The translations under genes were made by a program, and so were the position numbers. The notes beneath the pieces are model-generated. The model was not told the DNA's origin. It was given only the letters and a program-made list of their open reading frames with translations, and ran no database searches. A stretch of 64,000 bases of DNA, from contig CAXKVF010000092.1 of NCBI GenBank assembly GCA_964057225.1, positions 79,473 to 143,472 on the forward strand, written 5' to 3'. Source of the DNA: Auanema rhodensis. Taxonomy: Eukaryota; Nematoda; Chromadorea; Rhabditida; Rhabditidae. This document shows, piece after piece, positions 21,110 to 36,698 of the stretch (position 1 is the stretch's first letter; each line of letters starts with the position of its first letter).

Positions 21110-23516
21110 GATTAGTCTAAAAACAAATTTTTATTGGTATTGGTGCATGGTAACCATGACTTTGAAATTTACGTGAACTTTAATTTATGCTAATTAAATG
21201 TACACGTGATGTGCACTTGGTATGTAACTCGCTTCACGTGAAAGATAAAGAGATGCGGTTTTCAAAATTAGATTCCCCATGTCCATATTAGTCTAAAAAC
21301 AAATTTTTATTGATATTGGTGCATGGTAACCATGACTTTGAAATTTACGTGAACTTTAATTTATGCTAATTAAATGTACACGTGATGTGCACTTGGTATG
21401 TAACTCGCTTCACGTGAAAGATAAGGAGATGCGGTTTTCAAAATTAGATTCCCCATGTCCATATTAGTCTAAAAACAAATTTTTATTGATATTGGTGCAT
21501 GGTAACCATGACTTTGAAATTTACGTGAACTTTAATTTATGCTAATTAAATGTACACGTGATGTGCACTTGGTATGTAACTCGCTTCACGTGAAAGATAA
21601 AGAGATGCGGTATTCAAAATTAGATTCCCCATGTCCATATTAGTCTAAAAACAAATTTTTATTGATATTGGTTCATGGTAACCATGACTTTGAAATTTAC
21701 GTGAACTTTAATTTATGCTAATTAAATGTACACGTGATGTGCACTTGGTATGTAACTCGCTTCACGTGAAAGATAAAGAGATGCGGTTTTCAAAATTAGA
21801 TTCCACATGTCCATATTAGTTTAAAAACAAATTTTTATTGATATTGGTTCATGGTAACCATGACTTTGAAATTTACGTGAACTTTAATTTATGCTAATTA
21901 AATGTACACGTGATGTGCACTTGGTATGTAACTCGCTTCACGTGAAAGATAAAGAGATGCGGTTTTCAAAATTAGATTCCACATGTCCATATTAGTTTAA
22001 AAACAAATTTTTATTGATATTGGTTCATGGTAACCATGACTTTGAAATTTACGTGAACTTTAATTTATGCTAATTAAATGTACACGTGATGTGCACTTGG
22101 TATGTAACTCGCTTCACGTGAAAGATAAGGAGATGCGGTTTTCAAAATTAGATTCCCCATGTCCATATTAGTCTAAAAACAAATTTTTATTGATATTGGT
22201 GCATGGTAACCATGACTTTGAAATTTACGTGAACTTTAATTTATGCTAATTAAATGTACACGTGATGTGCACTTGGTATGTAACTCGCTTCACGTGAAAG
22301 ATAAAGAGATGCGGTTTTCAAAATTAGATTCCACATGTCCATATTAGTTTAAAAACAAATTTTTATTGATATTGGTGCATGGTAACCATGACTTTGAAAT
22401 TTACGTGAACTTTAATTTATGCTAATTAAATGTACACGTGATGTGCACTTGGTATGTAACTCGCTTCACGTGAAAGATAAAGAGATGCGGTTTTCAAAAT
22501 TAGATTCCCCATGTCCATATTAGTCTAAAAACAAATTTTTATTGATATTGGTTCATGGTAACCATGACTTTGAAATTTACGTGAACTTTAATTTATGCTA
22601 ATTAAATGTACACGTGATGTGCACTTGGTATGTAACTCGCTTCACGTGAAAGATAAAGAGATGCGGTTTTCAAAATTAGATTCCCCATGTCCATATTAGT
22701 CTAAAAACAAATTTTTATTGATATTGGTGCATGGTAACCATGACTTTGAAATTTACGTGAACTTTAATTTATGCTAATTAAATGTACACGTGATGTGCAC
22801 TTGGTATGTAACTCGCTTCACGTGAAAGATAAAGAGATGCGGTTTTCAAAATTAGATTCCCCATGTCCATATTAGTCTAAAAACAAATTTTTATTGATAT
22901 TGGTTCATGGTAACCATGACTTTGAAATTTACGTGAACTTTAATTTATGCTAATTAAATGTACACGTGATGTGCACTTGGTATGTAACTCGCTTCACGTG
23001 AAAGATAAAGAGATGCGGTTTTCAAAATTAGATTCCCCATGTCCATATTAGTCTAAAAACAAATTTTTATTGATATTGGTGCATGGTAACCATGACTTTG
23101 AAATTTACGTGAACTTTAATTTATGCTAATTAAATGTACACGTGATGTGCACTTGGTATGTAACTCGCTTCACGTGAAAGATAAAGAGATGCGGTTTTCA
23201 AAATTAGATTCCCCATGTCCATATTAGTCTAAAAACAAATTTTTATTGATATTGGTTCATGGTAACCATGACTTTGAAATTTACGTGAACTTTAATTTAT
23301 GCTAATTAAATGTACACGTGATGTGCACTTGGTATGTAACTCGCTTCACGTGAAAGATAAAGAGATGCGGTTTTCAAAATTAGATTCCCCATGTCCATAT
23401 TAGTCTAAAAACAAATTTTTATTGATATTGGTGCATGGTAACCATGACTTTGAAATTTACGTGAACTTTAATTTATGCTAATTAAATGTACACGTGATGT
23501 GCACTTGGTATGTAAA
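21110..23516 (+). repeat. 18-mer higher-order duplication, right copy
   Basis: Partner of 17942-20348, with markers at 21110, 21137, 21425, 21611, 22129, 22333 and 23516. Two adjacent monomers (about 21779-22130) do not match their counterparts at 18611-18962. They carry 'ttccacatg' plus 'tagttta' plus T at offset 71, where the left copy has 'taatgct' and 'ggtttcc'. This looks like a conversion patch inside the duplication. Confidence 0.83.
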
Positions 23517-24777
23517 TCGCTTCACGTGAAAGATAAAGAGATGCGGTTTTCAAAATTAGATTCCCCATGTCCATATTAGTTTAAAAACAAATTTTTATTG
23601 ATATTGGTGCATGGTAACCATGACTTTGAAATTTACGTGAACTTTAATTTATGCTAATTAAATGTACACGTGATGTGCACTTGGTATGTAACTCGCTTCA
23701 CGTGAAAGATAAAGAGATGCGGTTTTCAAAATTAGATTCCCCATGTCCATATTAGTCTAAAAACAAATTTTTATTGATATTGGTTCATGGTAACCATGAC
23801 TTTGAAATTTACGTGAACTTTAATTTATGCTAATTAAATGTACACGTGATGTGCACTTGGTATGTAACTCGCTTCACGTGAAAGATAAAGAGATGCGGTT
23901 TTCAAAATTAGATTCCCCATGTCCATATTAGTCTAAAAACAAATTTTTATTGATATTGGTGCATGGTAACCATGACTTTGAAATTTACGTGAACTTTAAT
24001 TTATGCTAATTAAATGTACACGTGATGTGCACTTGGTATGTAACTCGCTTCACGTGAAAGATAAAGAGATGCGGTTTTCAAAATTAGATTCCCCATGTCC
24101 ATATTAGTTTAAAAACAAATTTTTATTGATATTGGTGCATGGTAACCATGACTTTGAAATTTACGTGAACTTTAATTTATGCTAATTAAATGTACACGTG
24201 ATGTGCACTTGGTATGTAACTCGCTTCACGTGAAAGATAAAGAGATGCGGTTTTCAAAATTAGATTCCCCATGTCCATATTAGTCTAAAAACAAATTTTT
24301 ATTGATATTGGTGCATGGTAACCATGACTTTGAAATTTACGTGAACTTTAATTTATGCTAATTAAATGTACACGTGATGTGCACTTGGTATGTAACTCGC
24401 TTCACGTGAAAGATAAGGAGATGCGGTTTTCAAAATTAGATTCCCCATGTCCATATTAGTCTAAAAACAAATTTTTATTGATATTGGTGCATGGTAACCA
24501 TGACTTTGAAATTTACGTGAACTTTAATTTATGCTAATTAAATGTACACGTGATGTGCACTTGGTATGTAACTCGCTTCACGTGAAAGATAAAGAGATGC
24601 GGTATTCAAAATTAGATTCCCCATGTCCATATTAGTCTAAAAACAAATTTTTATTGATATTGGTTCATGGTAACCATGACTTTGAAATTTACGTGAACTT
24701 TAATTTATGCTAATTAAATGTACACGTGATGTGCACTTGGTATGTAACTCGCTTCACGTGAAAGATAAAGAGATGCG

Positions 24778-24792
24778 GTATTCAAAATTGAT
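24778..24792 (+). other. 1-bp deletion giving a 175-bp monomer
   Basis: 'gcggtattcaaaattgattcc' lacks one base relative to '...aaattagattcc'. It lies in the second of two adjacent 'ggtattc' monomers (24603 and 24779). It is the only length change between 12099 and 44300. Confidence 0.93.
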
Positions 24793-27700
24793 TCCCCATG
24801 TCCATATTAGTCTAAAAACAAATTTTTATTGATATTGGTTCATGGTAACCATGACTTTGAAATTTACGTGAACTTTAATTTATGCTAATTAAATGTACAC
24901 GTGATGTGCACTTGGTATGTAACTCGCTTCACGTGAAAGATAAAGAGATGCGGTTTTCAAAATTAAATTCCCCATGTCCATATTAGTCTAAAAACAAATT
25001 TTTATTGATATTGGTGCATGGTAACCATGACTTTGAAATTTACGTGAACTTTAATTTATGCTAATTAAATGTACACGTGATGTGCACTTGGTATGTAACT
25101 CGCTTCACGTGAAAAATGAAGAGATGCGGTTTTCAAAATTAGATTCCCCATGTCCATATTAGTCTCAAAACAAATTTTTATTGATATTGGTGCATGGTAA
25201 CCATGACTTTGAAATTTACGTGAACTTTAATTTATGCTAATTAAATGTACACGTGATGTGCACTTGGTATGTAACTCGCTTCACGTGAAAGATAAGGAGA
25301 TGCGGTTTTCAAAATTAGATTCCCCATGTCCATATTAGTCTAAAAACAAATTTTTATTGATATTGGTTCATGGTAACCATGACTTTGAAATTTACGTGAA
25401 CTTTAATTTATGCTAATTAAATGTACACGTGATGTGCACTTGGTATGTAACTCGCTTCACGTGAAAGATAAGGAGATGCGGTTTTCAAAATTAGATTCCC
25501 CATGTCCATATTAGTCTAAAAACAAATTTTTATTGATATTGGTGCATGGTAACCATGACTTTGAAATTTACGTGAACTTTAATTTATGCTAATTAAATGT
25601 ACACGTGATGTGCACTTGGTATGTAACTCGCTTCACGTGAAAGATAAAGAGATGCGGTTTTCAAAATTAGATTCCCCATGTCCATATTAGTTTAAAAACA
25701 AATTTTTATTGATATTGGTGCATGGTAACCATGACTTTGAAATTTACGTGAACTTTAATTTATGCTAATTAAATGTACACGTGATGTGCACTTGGTATGT
25801 AACTCGCTTCACGTGAAAGATAAAGAGATGCGGTTTTCAAAATTAGATTCCCCATGTCCATATTAGTCTAAAAACAAATTTTTATTGATATTGGTTCATG
25901 GTAACCATGACTTTGAAATTTACGTGAACTTTAATTTATGCTAATTAAATGTACACGTGATGTGCACTTGGTATGTAACTCGCTTCACGTGAAAGATAAA
26001 GAGATGCGGTTTTCAAAATTAGATTCCCCATGTCCATATTAGTCTAAAAACAAATTTTTATTGATATTGGTTCATGGTAACCATGACTTTGAAATTTACG
26101 TGAACTTTAATTTATGCTAATTAAATGTACACGTGATGTGCACTTGGTATGTAACTCGCTTCACGTGAAAGATAAAGAGATGCGGTTTTCAAAATTAGAT
26201 TCCCCATGTCCATATTAGTCTAAAAACAAATTTTTATTGATATTGGTGCATGGTAACCATGACTTTGAAATTTACGTGAACTTTAATTTATGCTAATTAA
26301 ATGTACACGTGATGTGCACTTGGTATGTAACTCGCTTCACGTGAAAGATAAAGAGATGCGGTTCTCAAAATTAGATTCCCCATGTCCATATTAGTCTAAA
26401 AACAAATTTTTATTGATATTGGTTCATGGTAACCATGACTTTGAAATTTACGTGAACTTTAATTTATGCTAATTAAATGTACACGTGATGTGCACTTGGT
26501 ATGTAACTCGCTTCACGTGAAAGTTAAAGAGATGCGGTTTTCAAAATTAGATTCCCCATGTCCATATTAGTCTAAAAACAAATTTTTATTGATATTGGTG
26601 CATGGTAACCATGACTTTGAAATTTACGTGAACTTTAATTTATGCTAATTAAATGTACACGTGATGTGCACTTGGTATGTAACTCGCTTCACGTGAAAGA
26701 TAAAGAGATGCGGTTTTCAAAATTAGATTCCCCATGTCCATATTAGTTTAAAAACAAATTTTTATTGATATTGGTGCATGGTAACCATGACTTTGAAATT
26801 TACGTGAACTTTAATTTATGCTAATTAAATGTACACGTGATGTGCACTTGGTATGTAACTCGCTTCACGTGAAAAATGAAGAGATGCGGTTTTCAAAATT
26901 AGATTCCCCATGTCCATATTAGTCTAAAAACAAATTTTTATTGATATTGGTTCATGGTAACCATGACTTTGAAATTTACGTGAACTTTAATTTATGCTAA
27001 TTAAATGTACACTTGATGTGCACTTGGTATGTAACTCGCTTCACGTGAAAGATAAGAAGATGCGGTTTTCAAAATTAGATTCCCCATGTCCATATTAGTC
27101 TAAAAACAAATTTTTATTGATATTGGTGCATGGTAACCATGACTTTGAAATTTACGTGAACTTTAATTTATGCTAATTAAATGTACACGTGATGTGCACT
27201 TGGTATGTAACTCGCTTCACGTGAAAGATAAAGAGATGCGGTTTTCAAAATTAGATTCCCCATGTCCATATTAGTCTAAAAACAAATTGTTATTGATATT
27301 GGTTCATGGTAACCATGACTTTGAAATTTACGTGTACTTTAATTTATGCTAATTAAATGTACACGTGATGTGCACTTGGTATGTAACTCGCTTCACGTGA
27401 AAGATAAAGAGATGCGGTTTTCAAAATTAGATTCCCCATGTCCATATTAGTCTAAAAACAAATTTTTATTGATATTGGTGCATGGTAACCATGACTTTGA
27501 AATTTACGTGAACTTTAATTTATGCTAATTAAATGTACACGTGATGTGCACTTGGTATGTAACTCGCTTCACGTGAAAGATAAAGAGATGCGGTTTTCAA
27601 AATTAGATTCCCCATGTCCATATTAGTTTAAAAACAAATTTTTATTGATATTGGTGCATGGTAACCATGACTTTGAAATTTACGTGAACTTTAATTTATG

Positions 27701-30700
27701 CTAATTAAATGTACACGTGATGTGCACTTGGTATGTAACTCGCTTCACGTGAAAGATAAAGAGATGCGGTTTTCAAAATTAGATTCCCCATGTCCATATT
27801 AGTCTAAAAACAAATTTTTATTGATATTGGTTCATGGTAACCATGACTTTGAAATTTACGTGAACTTTAATTTATGCTAATTAAATGTACACGTGATGTG
27901 CACTTGGTATGTAACTCGCTTCACGTGGAAGATAAAGAGATGCGGTTTTCAAAATTAGATTCCCCATGTCCATATTAGTCTAAAAACAAATTTTTATTGA
28001 TATTGGTGCATGGTAACCATGACTTTGAAATTTACGTGAACTTTAATTTATGCTAATTAAATGTACACGTGATGTGCACTTGGTATGTAACTCGCTTCAC
28101 GTGAAAGATGAAGAGATGCGGTTTTCAAAATTAGATTCCCCATGTCCATATTAGTCTAAAAACAAATTTTTATTGATATTGGTGCATGGTAACCATGACT
28201 TTGAAATTTACGTGAACTTTAATTTATGCTAATTAAATGTACACGTGATGTGCACTTGGTATGTAACTCGCTTCACGTGAAAGATAAGGAGATGCGGTTT
28301 TCAAAATTAGATTCCCCATGTCCATATTAGTCTAAAAACAAATTTTTATTGATATTGGTGCATGGTAACCATGACTTTGAAATTTACGTGAACTTTAATT
28401 TATGCTAATTAAATGTACACGTGATGTGCACTTGGTATGTAACTCGCTTCACGTGAAAAATGAAGAGATACGGTTTTCAAAATTAGATTCCCCATGTCCA
28501 TATTAGTCTAAAAACAAATTTTTATTGATATTGGTGCATGGTAACCATGACTTTGAAATTTACGTGAACTTTAATTTATGCTAATTAAATGTACACGTGA
28601 TGTGCACTTGGTATGTAACTCGCTTCACGTGAAAGATAAGGAGATGCGGTTTTCAAAATTAGATTCCCCATGTCCATATTAGTCTAAAAACAAATTTTTA
28701 TTGATATTGGTGCATGGTAACCATGACTTTGAAATTTACGTGAACTTTAATTTATGCTAATTAAATGTACACGTGATGTGCACTTGGTATGTAACTCGCT
28801 TCACGTGAAAGATAAAGAGATGCGGTTTTCAAAATTAGATTCCCCATGTCCATATTAGTCTAAAAACAAATTTTTATTGATATTGGTGCATGGTAACCAT
28901 GACTTTGAAATTTACGTGAACTTTAATTTATGCTAATTAAATGTACACGTGATGTGCACTTGGTATGTAACTCGCTTCACGTGAAAGATGAAGAGATGCG
29001 GTTTTCAAAATTAGATTCCCCATGTCCATATTAGTCTAAAAACAAATTTTTATTGATATTGGTGCATGGTAACCATGACTTTGAAATTTACGTGAACTTT
29101 AATTTATGCTAATTAAATGTACACGTGATGTGCACTTGGTATGTAACTCGCTTCACGTGAAAGATGAAGAGATGCGGTTTTCAAAATTAGATTCCCCATG
29201 TCCATATTAGTCTAAAAACAAATTTTTATAGACATTGGTGCATGGTAACCATGACTTTGAAATTTACGTGAACTTTAATTTATGCTAATTAAATGTACAC
29301 GTGATGTGCACTTGGTATGTAACTCGCTTCACGTGAAAGATAAAGAGATGCGGTTTTCAAAATTAGATTCCCCATGTCCATATTAGTCTAAAAACAAATT
29401 TTTATTGATATTGGTGCATGGTAACCATGACTTTGAAATTTACGTGAACTTTAATTTATGCTAATTAAATGTACACGTGATGTGCACTTGGTATGTAACT
29501 CGCTTCACGTGAAAGATGAAGAGATGCGGTTTTCAAAATTAGATTCCCCATGTCCATATTAGTCTAAAAACAAATTTTTATTGACATTGGTGCATGGTAA
29601 CCATGACTTTGAAATTTACGTGAACTTTAATTTATGCTAATTAAATGTACACGTGATGTGCACTTGGTATGTAACTCGCTTCACGTGAAAGATAAGGAGA
29701 TGCGGTTTTCAAAATTAGATTCCCCATGTCCATATTAGTCTAAAAACAAATTTTTATTGATATTGGTGCATGGTAACCATGACTTTGAAATTTACGTGAA
29801 CTTTAATTTATGCTAATTAAATGTACACGTGATGTGCACTTGGTATGTAACTCGCTTTACGTGAAAGATAAAGAGATGCGGTTTTCAAAATTAGATTCCC
29901 CATGTCCATATTAGTCTAAAAACAAATTTTTATTGATATTGGTTCATGGTAACCATGACTTTGAAATTTACGTGAACTTTAATTTATGCTAATTAAATGT
30001 ACACGTGATGTGCACTTGGTATGTAACTCGCTTCACGTGAAAGATAAAGAGATGCGGTTTTCAAAATTAGATTCCCCATGTCCATATTAGTCTAAAAACA
30101 AATTTTTATTGATATTGGTGCATGGTAACCATGACTTTGAAATTTACGTGAACTTTAATTTATGCTAATTAAATGTACACGTGATGTGCACTTGGTATGT
30201 AACTCGCTTCACGTGAAAGATAAAAAGATGCGGTTTTCAAAATTAGATTCCCCATGTCCATATTAGTCTAAAAACAAATTTTTATTGATATTGGTTCATG
30301 GTAACCATGACTTTGAAATTTACGTGAACTTTAATTTATGCTAATTAAATGTACACGTGATGTGCACTTGGTATGTAACTCGCTTCACGTGAAAGATAAA
30401 GAGATGCGGTTTTCAAAATTAGATTCCCCATGTCCATATTAGTCTAAAAACAAATTTTTATTGATATTGGTGCATGGTAACCATGACTTTGAAATTTACG
30501 TGAACTTTAATTTATGCTAATTAAATGTACACGTGATGTGCACTTGGTATGTAACTCGCTTCACGTGAAAGATAAAGAGATGCGGTTTTCAAAATTAGAT
30601 TCCCCATGTCCATATTAGTCTAAAAACAAATTTTTATTGATATTGCTTCATGGTAACCATGACTTTGAAATTTACGTGAACTTTAATTTATGCTAATTAA

Positions 30701-30890
30701 ATGTACACGTGATGTGCACTTGGTATGTAACTCGCTTCACGTGAAAGATAAGGAGATGCGGTTTTCAAAATTAGATTCCCCATGTCCATATTAGTCTAAA
30801 AACAAATTTTTATTGATATTGGTGCATGGTAACCATGACTTTGAAATTTACGTGAACTTTAATTTATGCTAATTAAATGTACACGTGATG

Positions 30891-33800
30891 GGCACTTGGT
30901 ATGTAACTCGCTTCACGTGAAAGATAAAGAGATGCGGTTTTCAAAATTAGATTCCCCATGTCCATATTAGTCTAAAAACAAATTTTTATTGATATTGGTT
31001 CATGGTAACCATGACTTTGAAATTTACGTGAACTTTAATTTATGCTAATTAAATGTACACGTGATGTGCACTTGGTATGTAACTCGCTTCACGTGAAAGA
31101 TAAAGATATGCGGTTTTCAAAATTAGATTCCCCATGTCCATATTAGTCTAAAAACAAATTTTTATTGATATTGGTGCATGGTAACCATGACTTTGAAATT
31201 TACGTGAACTTTAATTTATGCTAATTAAATGTACACGTGATGTGCACTTGGAATGTAACTCGCTTCACGTGAAAGATGAAGAGATGCGGTTTTCAAAATT
31301 GGATTCCCCATGTCCATATTAGTCTAAAAACAAATTTTTATTGACATTGGTGCATGGTAACCATGACTTTGAAATTTACGTGAACTTTAATTTATGCTAA
31401 TTAAATGTACACGTGATGTGCACTTGGTATGTAACTCGCTTCACGTGAAAGATAAAGAGATGCGGTTTTCAAAATTAGATTCCCCATGTCCATATTAGTC
31501 TAAAAACAAATTTTTATTGATATTGGTGCATGGTAACCATGACTTTGAAATTTACGTGAACTTTAATTTATGCTAATTAAATGTACACGTGATGTGCACT
31601 TGGTATGTAACTCGCTTCACGTGAAAGATAAAGAGATGCGGTTTTCAAAATTAGATTCCCCATGTCCATATTAGTCTAAAAACAAATTTTTATTGATATT
31701 GCTTCATGGTAACCATGACTTTGAAATTTACGTGAACTTTAATTTATGCTAATTAAATGTACACGTGATGTGCACTTGGTATGTAACTCGCTTCACGTGA
31801 AAGATAAGGAGATGCGGTTTTCAAAATTAGATTCCCCATGTCCATATTAGTCTAAAAACAAATTTTTATTGATATTGGTGCATGGTAACCATGACTTTGA
31901 AATTTACGTGAACTTTAATTTATGCAAATTAAATGTACACGTGATGTGCACTTGGTATGTAACTCGCTTCACGTGAAAGATGAAGAGATGCGGTTTTCAA
32001 AATTAGATTCCCCATGTCCATATTAGTCTAAAAACAAATTTTTATTGATATTGGTGCATGGTAACCATGACTTTGAAATTTACGTGAACTTTAATTTATG
32101 CTAATTAAATGTACACGTGATGTGCACTTGGTATGTAACTCGCTTCACGTGAAAGATGAAGAGATGCGGTTTTCAAAATTAGATTCCCCATGTCCATATT
32201 AGTCTAAAAACAAATTTTTATTGATATTGGTGCATGGTAACCATGACTTTGAAATTTACGTGAACTTTAATTTATGCTAATTAAATGTACACGTGATGGG
32301 CACTTGGTATGTAACTCGCTTCACGTGAAAGATAAAGAGATGCGGTTTTCAAAATTAGATTCCCCATGGCCATATTAGTCTAAAAACAAATTTTTATTGA
32401 TATTGGTTCATGGTAACCATGACTTTGAAATTTACGTGATTTTTAATTTATGCTAATTAAATGTACACGTGATGTGCACTTGGTATGTAACTCGCTTCAC
32501 GTGAAAGATAAAGAGATGCGGTTTTCAAAATTAGATTCCCCATGTCCATATTAGTCTAAAAACAAATTTTTATTGATATTGGTGCATGGTAACCATGACT
32601 TTGAAATTTACGTGAACTTTAATTTATGCTAATTAAATGTACACGTGATGTGCACTTGGAATGTAACTCGCTTCACGTGAAAGATGAAGAGATGCGGTTT
32701 TCAAAATTAGATTCCCCATGTCCATATTAGTCTAAAAACAAATTTTTATTGACATTGGTGCATGGTAACCATGACTTTGAAATTTACGTGAACTTTAATT
32801 TATGCTAATTAAATGTACACGTGATGTGCACTTGGTATGTAACTCGCTTCACGTGAAAGATAAAGAGATGCGGTTTTCAAAATTAGATTCCCCATGTCCA
32901 TATTAGTCTAAAAACAAATTTTTATTGATATTGGTGCATGGTAACCATGACTTTGAAATTTACGTGAACTTTAATTTATGCTAATTAAATGTACACGTGA
33001 TGTGCACTTGGTATGTAACTCGCTTCACGTGAAAGATGAAGAGATGCGGTTTTCAAAATTAGATTCCCCATGTCCATAATAGTCTAAAAACAAATTTTTA
33101 TTGATATTGGTGCATGGTAACCATGACTTTGAAATTTACGTGAACTTTAATTTATGCTAATTAAATGTACACGTGATGTGCACTTGGTATGTAACTCGCT
33201 TCACGTGAAAGATAAAGAGATGCGGTTTTCAAAATTAGATTCCCCATGTCCATATTAGTCTAAAAACAAATTTTTATTGATATTGGTGCATGGTAACCAT
33301 GACTTTGAAATTTACGTGAACTTTAATTTATGCTAATTAAATGTACACGTGATGTGCACTTGGTATGTAACTCGCTTCACGTGAAAGATGAAGAGATGCG
33401 GTTTTCAAAATTAGATTCCCCATGTCCATATTAGTCTAAAAACAAATTTTTATTGATATTGGTGCATGGTAACCATGACTTTGAAATTTACGTGAACTTT
33501 AATTTATGCTAATTAAATGTACACGTGATGTGCACTTGGTATGTAACTCGCTTCACGTGAAAGATGAAGAGATGCGGTTTTCAAAATTAGATTCCCCATG
33601 TCCATATTAGTCTAAAAACAAATTTTTATTGACATTGGTGCATGGTAACCATGACTTTGAAATTTACGTGAACTTTAATTTATGCTAATTAAATGTACAC
33701 GTGATGTGCACTTGGTATGTAACTCGCTTCACGTGAAAGATAAAGAGATGCGGTTTTCAAAATTAGATTCCCCATGTCCATATTAGTCTAAAAACAAATT

Positions 33801-34772
33801 TTTATTGATATTGGTGCATGGTAACCATGACTTTGAAATTTACGTGAACTTTAATTTATGCTAATTAAATGTACACGTGATGTGCACTTGGTATGTAACT
33901 CGCTTCACGTGAAAGATGAAGAGATGCGGTTTTCAAAATTAGATTCCCCATGTCCATATTAGTCTAAAAACAAATTTTTATTGATATTGGTGCATGGTAA
34001 CCATGACTTTGAAATTTACGTGAACTTTAATTTATGCAAATTAAATGTACACGTGATGTGCACTTGGTATGTAACTCGCTTCACGTGAAAGATGAAGAGA
34101 TGCGGTTTTCAAAATTAGATTCCCCATGTCCATATTAGTCTAAAAACAAATTTTTATTGATATTGGTGCATGGTAACCATGACTTTGAAATTTACGTGAA
34201 CTTTAATTTATGCTAATTAAATGTACACGTGATGTGCACTTGGTATGTAACTCGCTTCACGTGAAAGATGAAGAGATGCGGTTTTCAAAATTAGATTCCC
34301 CATGTCCATATTAGTCTAAAAACAAATTTTTATTGATATTGGTGCATGGTAACCATGACTTTGAAATTTACGTGAACTTTAATTTATGCTAATTAAATGT
34401 ACACGTGATGGGCACTTGGTATGTAACTCGCTTCACGTGAAAGATAAAGAGATGCGGTTTTCAAAATTAGATTCCCCATGGCCATATTAGTCTAAAAACA
34501 AATTTTTATTGATATTGGTTCATGGTAACCATGACTTTGAAATTTACGTGAACTTTAATTTATGCTAATTAAATGTACACGTGATGTGCACTTGGTATGT
34601 AACTCGCTTCACGTGAAAGATAAAGAGATGCGGTTTTCAAAATTAGATTCCCCATGTCCATATTAGTCTAAAAACAAATTTTTATTGATATTGGTGCATG
34701 GTAACCATGACTTTGAAATTTACGTGAACTTTAATTTATGCTAATTAAATGTACACGTGATGTGCACTTGGA
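30891..34772 (+). repeat. 8-mer and 12-mer spaced higher-order repeats
   Basis: 'gatgggcac' occurs at 30891, 32299 and 34411, and 'ttggaatgtaac' at 31252, 32660 and 34772. Both sets are spaced 1408 bp (8 monomers) and then 2112 bp (12 monomers). 'ccatggcc' at about 32369 and 34481 shares the 2112-bp spacing. The block was therefore copied at least twice with different unit lengths. C at offset 62 ('gacattgg') and 'gatgaag' are common neighbours. Confidence 0.78.
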
Positions 34773-36698
34773 ATGTAACTCGCTTCACGTGAAAGATGAA
34801 GAGATGCGGTTTTCAAAATTAGATTCCCCATGTCCATATTAGTCTAAAAACAAATTTTTATTGATATTGGTGCATGGTAACCATGACTTTGAAATTTACG
34901 TGAACTTTAATTTATGCTAATTAAATGTACACGTGATGTGCACTTGGTATGTAACTCGCTTCACGTGAAAGATGAAGAGATGCGGTTTTCAAAATTAGAT
35001 TCCCCATGTCCATATTAGTCTAAAAACAAATTTTTATTGACATTGGTGCATGGTAACCATGACTTTGAAATTTACGTGAACTTTAATTTATGCTAATTAA
35101 ATGTACACGTGATGTGCACTTGGTATGTAACTCGCTTCACGTGAAAGATAAAGAGATGCGGTTTTCAAAATTAGATTCCCCATGTCCATATTAGGCTAAA
35201 AACAAATTTTTATTGATATTGGTGCATGGTAACCATGACTTTGAAATTTACGTGAACTTTAATTTATGCTAATTAAATGTACACGTGATGTGCACTTGGT
35301 ATGTAACTCGCTTCACGTGAAAGATGAAGAGATGCGGTTTTCAAAATTAGATTCCCCATGTCCATATTAGTCTAAAAACAAATTTTTATTGATATTGGTG
35401 CATGGTAACCATGACTTTGAAATTTACGTGAACTTTAATTTATGCTAATTAAATGTACACGTGATGTGCACTTGGTATGTAACTCGCTTCACGTGAAAGA
35501 TAAGGAGATGCGGTTTTCAAAATTAGATTCCCCATGTCCATATTAGTCTAAAAACAAATTTTTATTGATATTGGTGCATGGTAACCATGACTTTGAAATT
35601 TACGTGAACTTTAATTTATGCTAATTAAATGTACACGTGATGTGCACTTGGTATGTAACTCGCTTCACGTGAAAGATAAGGAGATGCGGTTTTCAAAATT
35701 AGATTCCCCATGTCCATATTAGTCTAAAAACAAATTTTTATTGATATTGGTGCATGGTAACCATGACTTTGAAATTTACGTGAACTTTAATTTATGCAAA
35801 TTAAATGTACACGTGATGTGCACTTGGTATGTAACTCGCTTCACGTGAAAGATGAAGAGATGCGGTTTTCAAAATTAGATTCCCCATGTCCATATTAGTC
35901 TAAAAACAAATTTTTATTGATATTGGTGCATGGTAACCATGACTTTGAAATTTACGTGAACTTTAATTTATGCTGATTAAATGTACACGTGATGTGCACT
36001 TGGTATGTAACTCGCTTCACGTGAAAGATGAAGAGATGCGGTTTTCAAAATTAGATTCCCCATGTCCATATTAGTCTAAAAACAAATTTTTATTGACATT
36101 GGTGCATGGTAACCATGACTTTGAAATTTACGTGAACTTTAATTTATGCTAATTAAATGTACACGTGATGTGCACTTGGTATGTAACTCGCTTCACGTGA
36201 AAGATAAAGAGATGCGGTTTTCAAAATTAGATTCCCCATGTCCATATTAGTCTAAAAACAAATTTTTATTGATATTGGTGCATGGTAACCATGACTTTGA
36301 AATTTACGTGAACTTTAATTTATGCTAATTAAATGTACACGTGATGTGCACTTGGTATGTAACTCGCTTCACGTGAAAGATGAAGAGATGCGGTTTTCAA
36401 AATTAGATTCCCCATGTCCATATTAGTCTAAAAACAAATTTTTATTGATATTGGTGCATGGTAACCATGACTTTGAAATTTACGTGAACTTTAATTTATG
36501 CTAATTAAATGTACACGTGATGTGCACTTGGTATGTAACTCGCTTCACGTGGAAGATAAGGAGATGCGGTTTTCAAAATTAGATTCCCCATGTCCATATT
36601 AGTCTAAAAACAAATTTTTATTGATATTGGTGCATGGTAACCATGACTTTGAAATTTACGTGAACTTTAATTTATGCTAATTAAATGTACACGTGATG

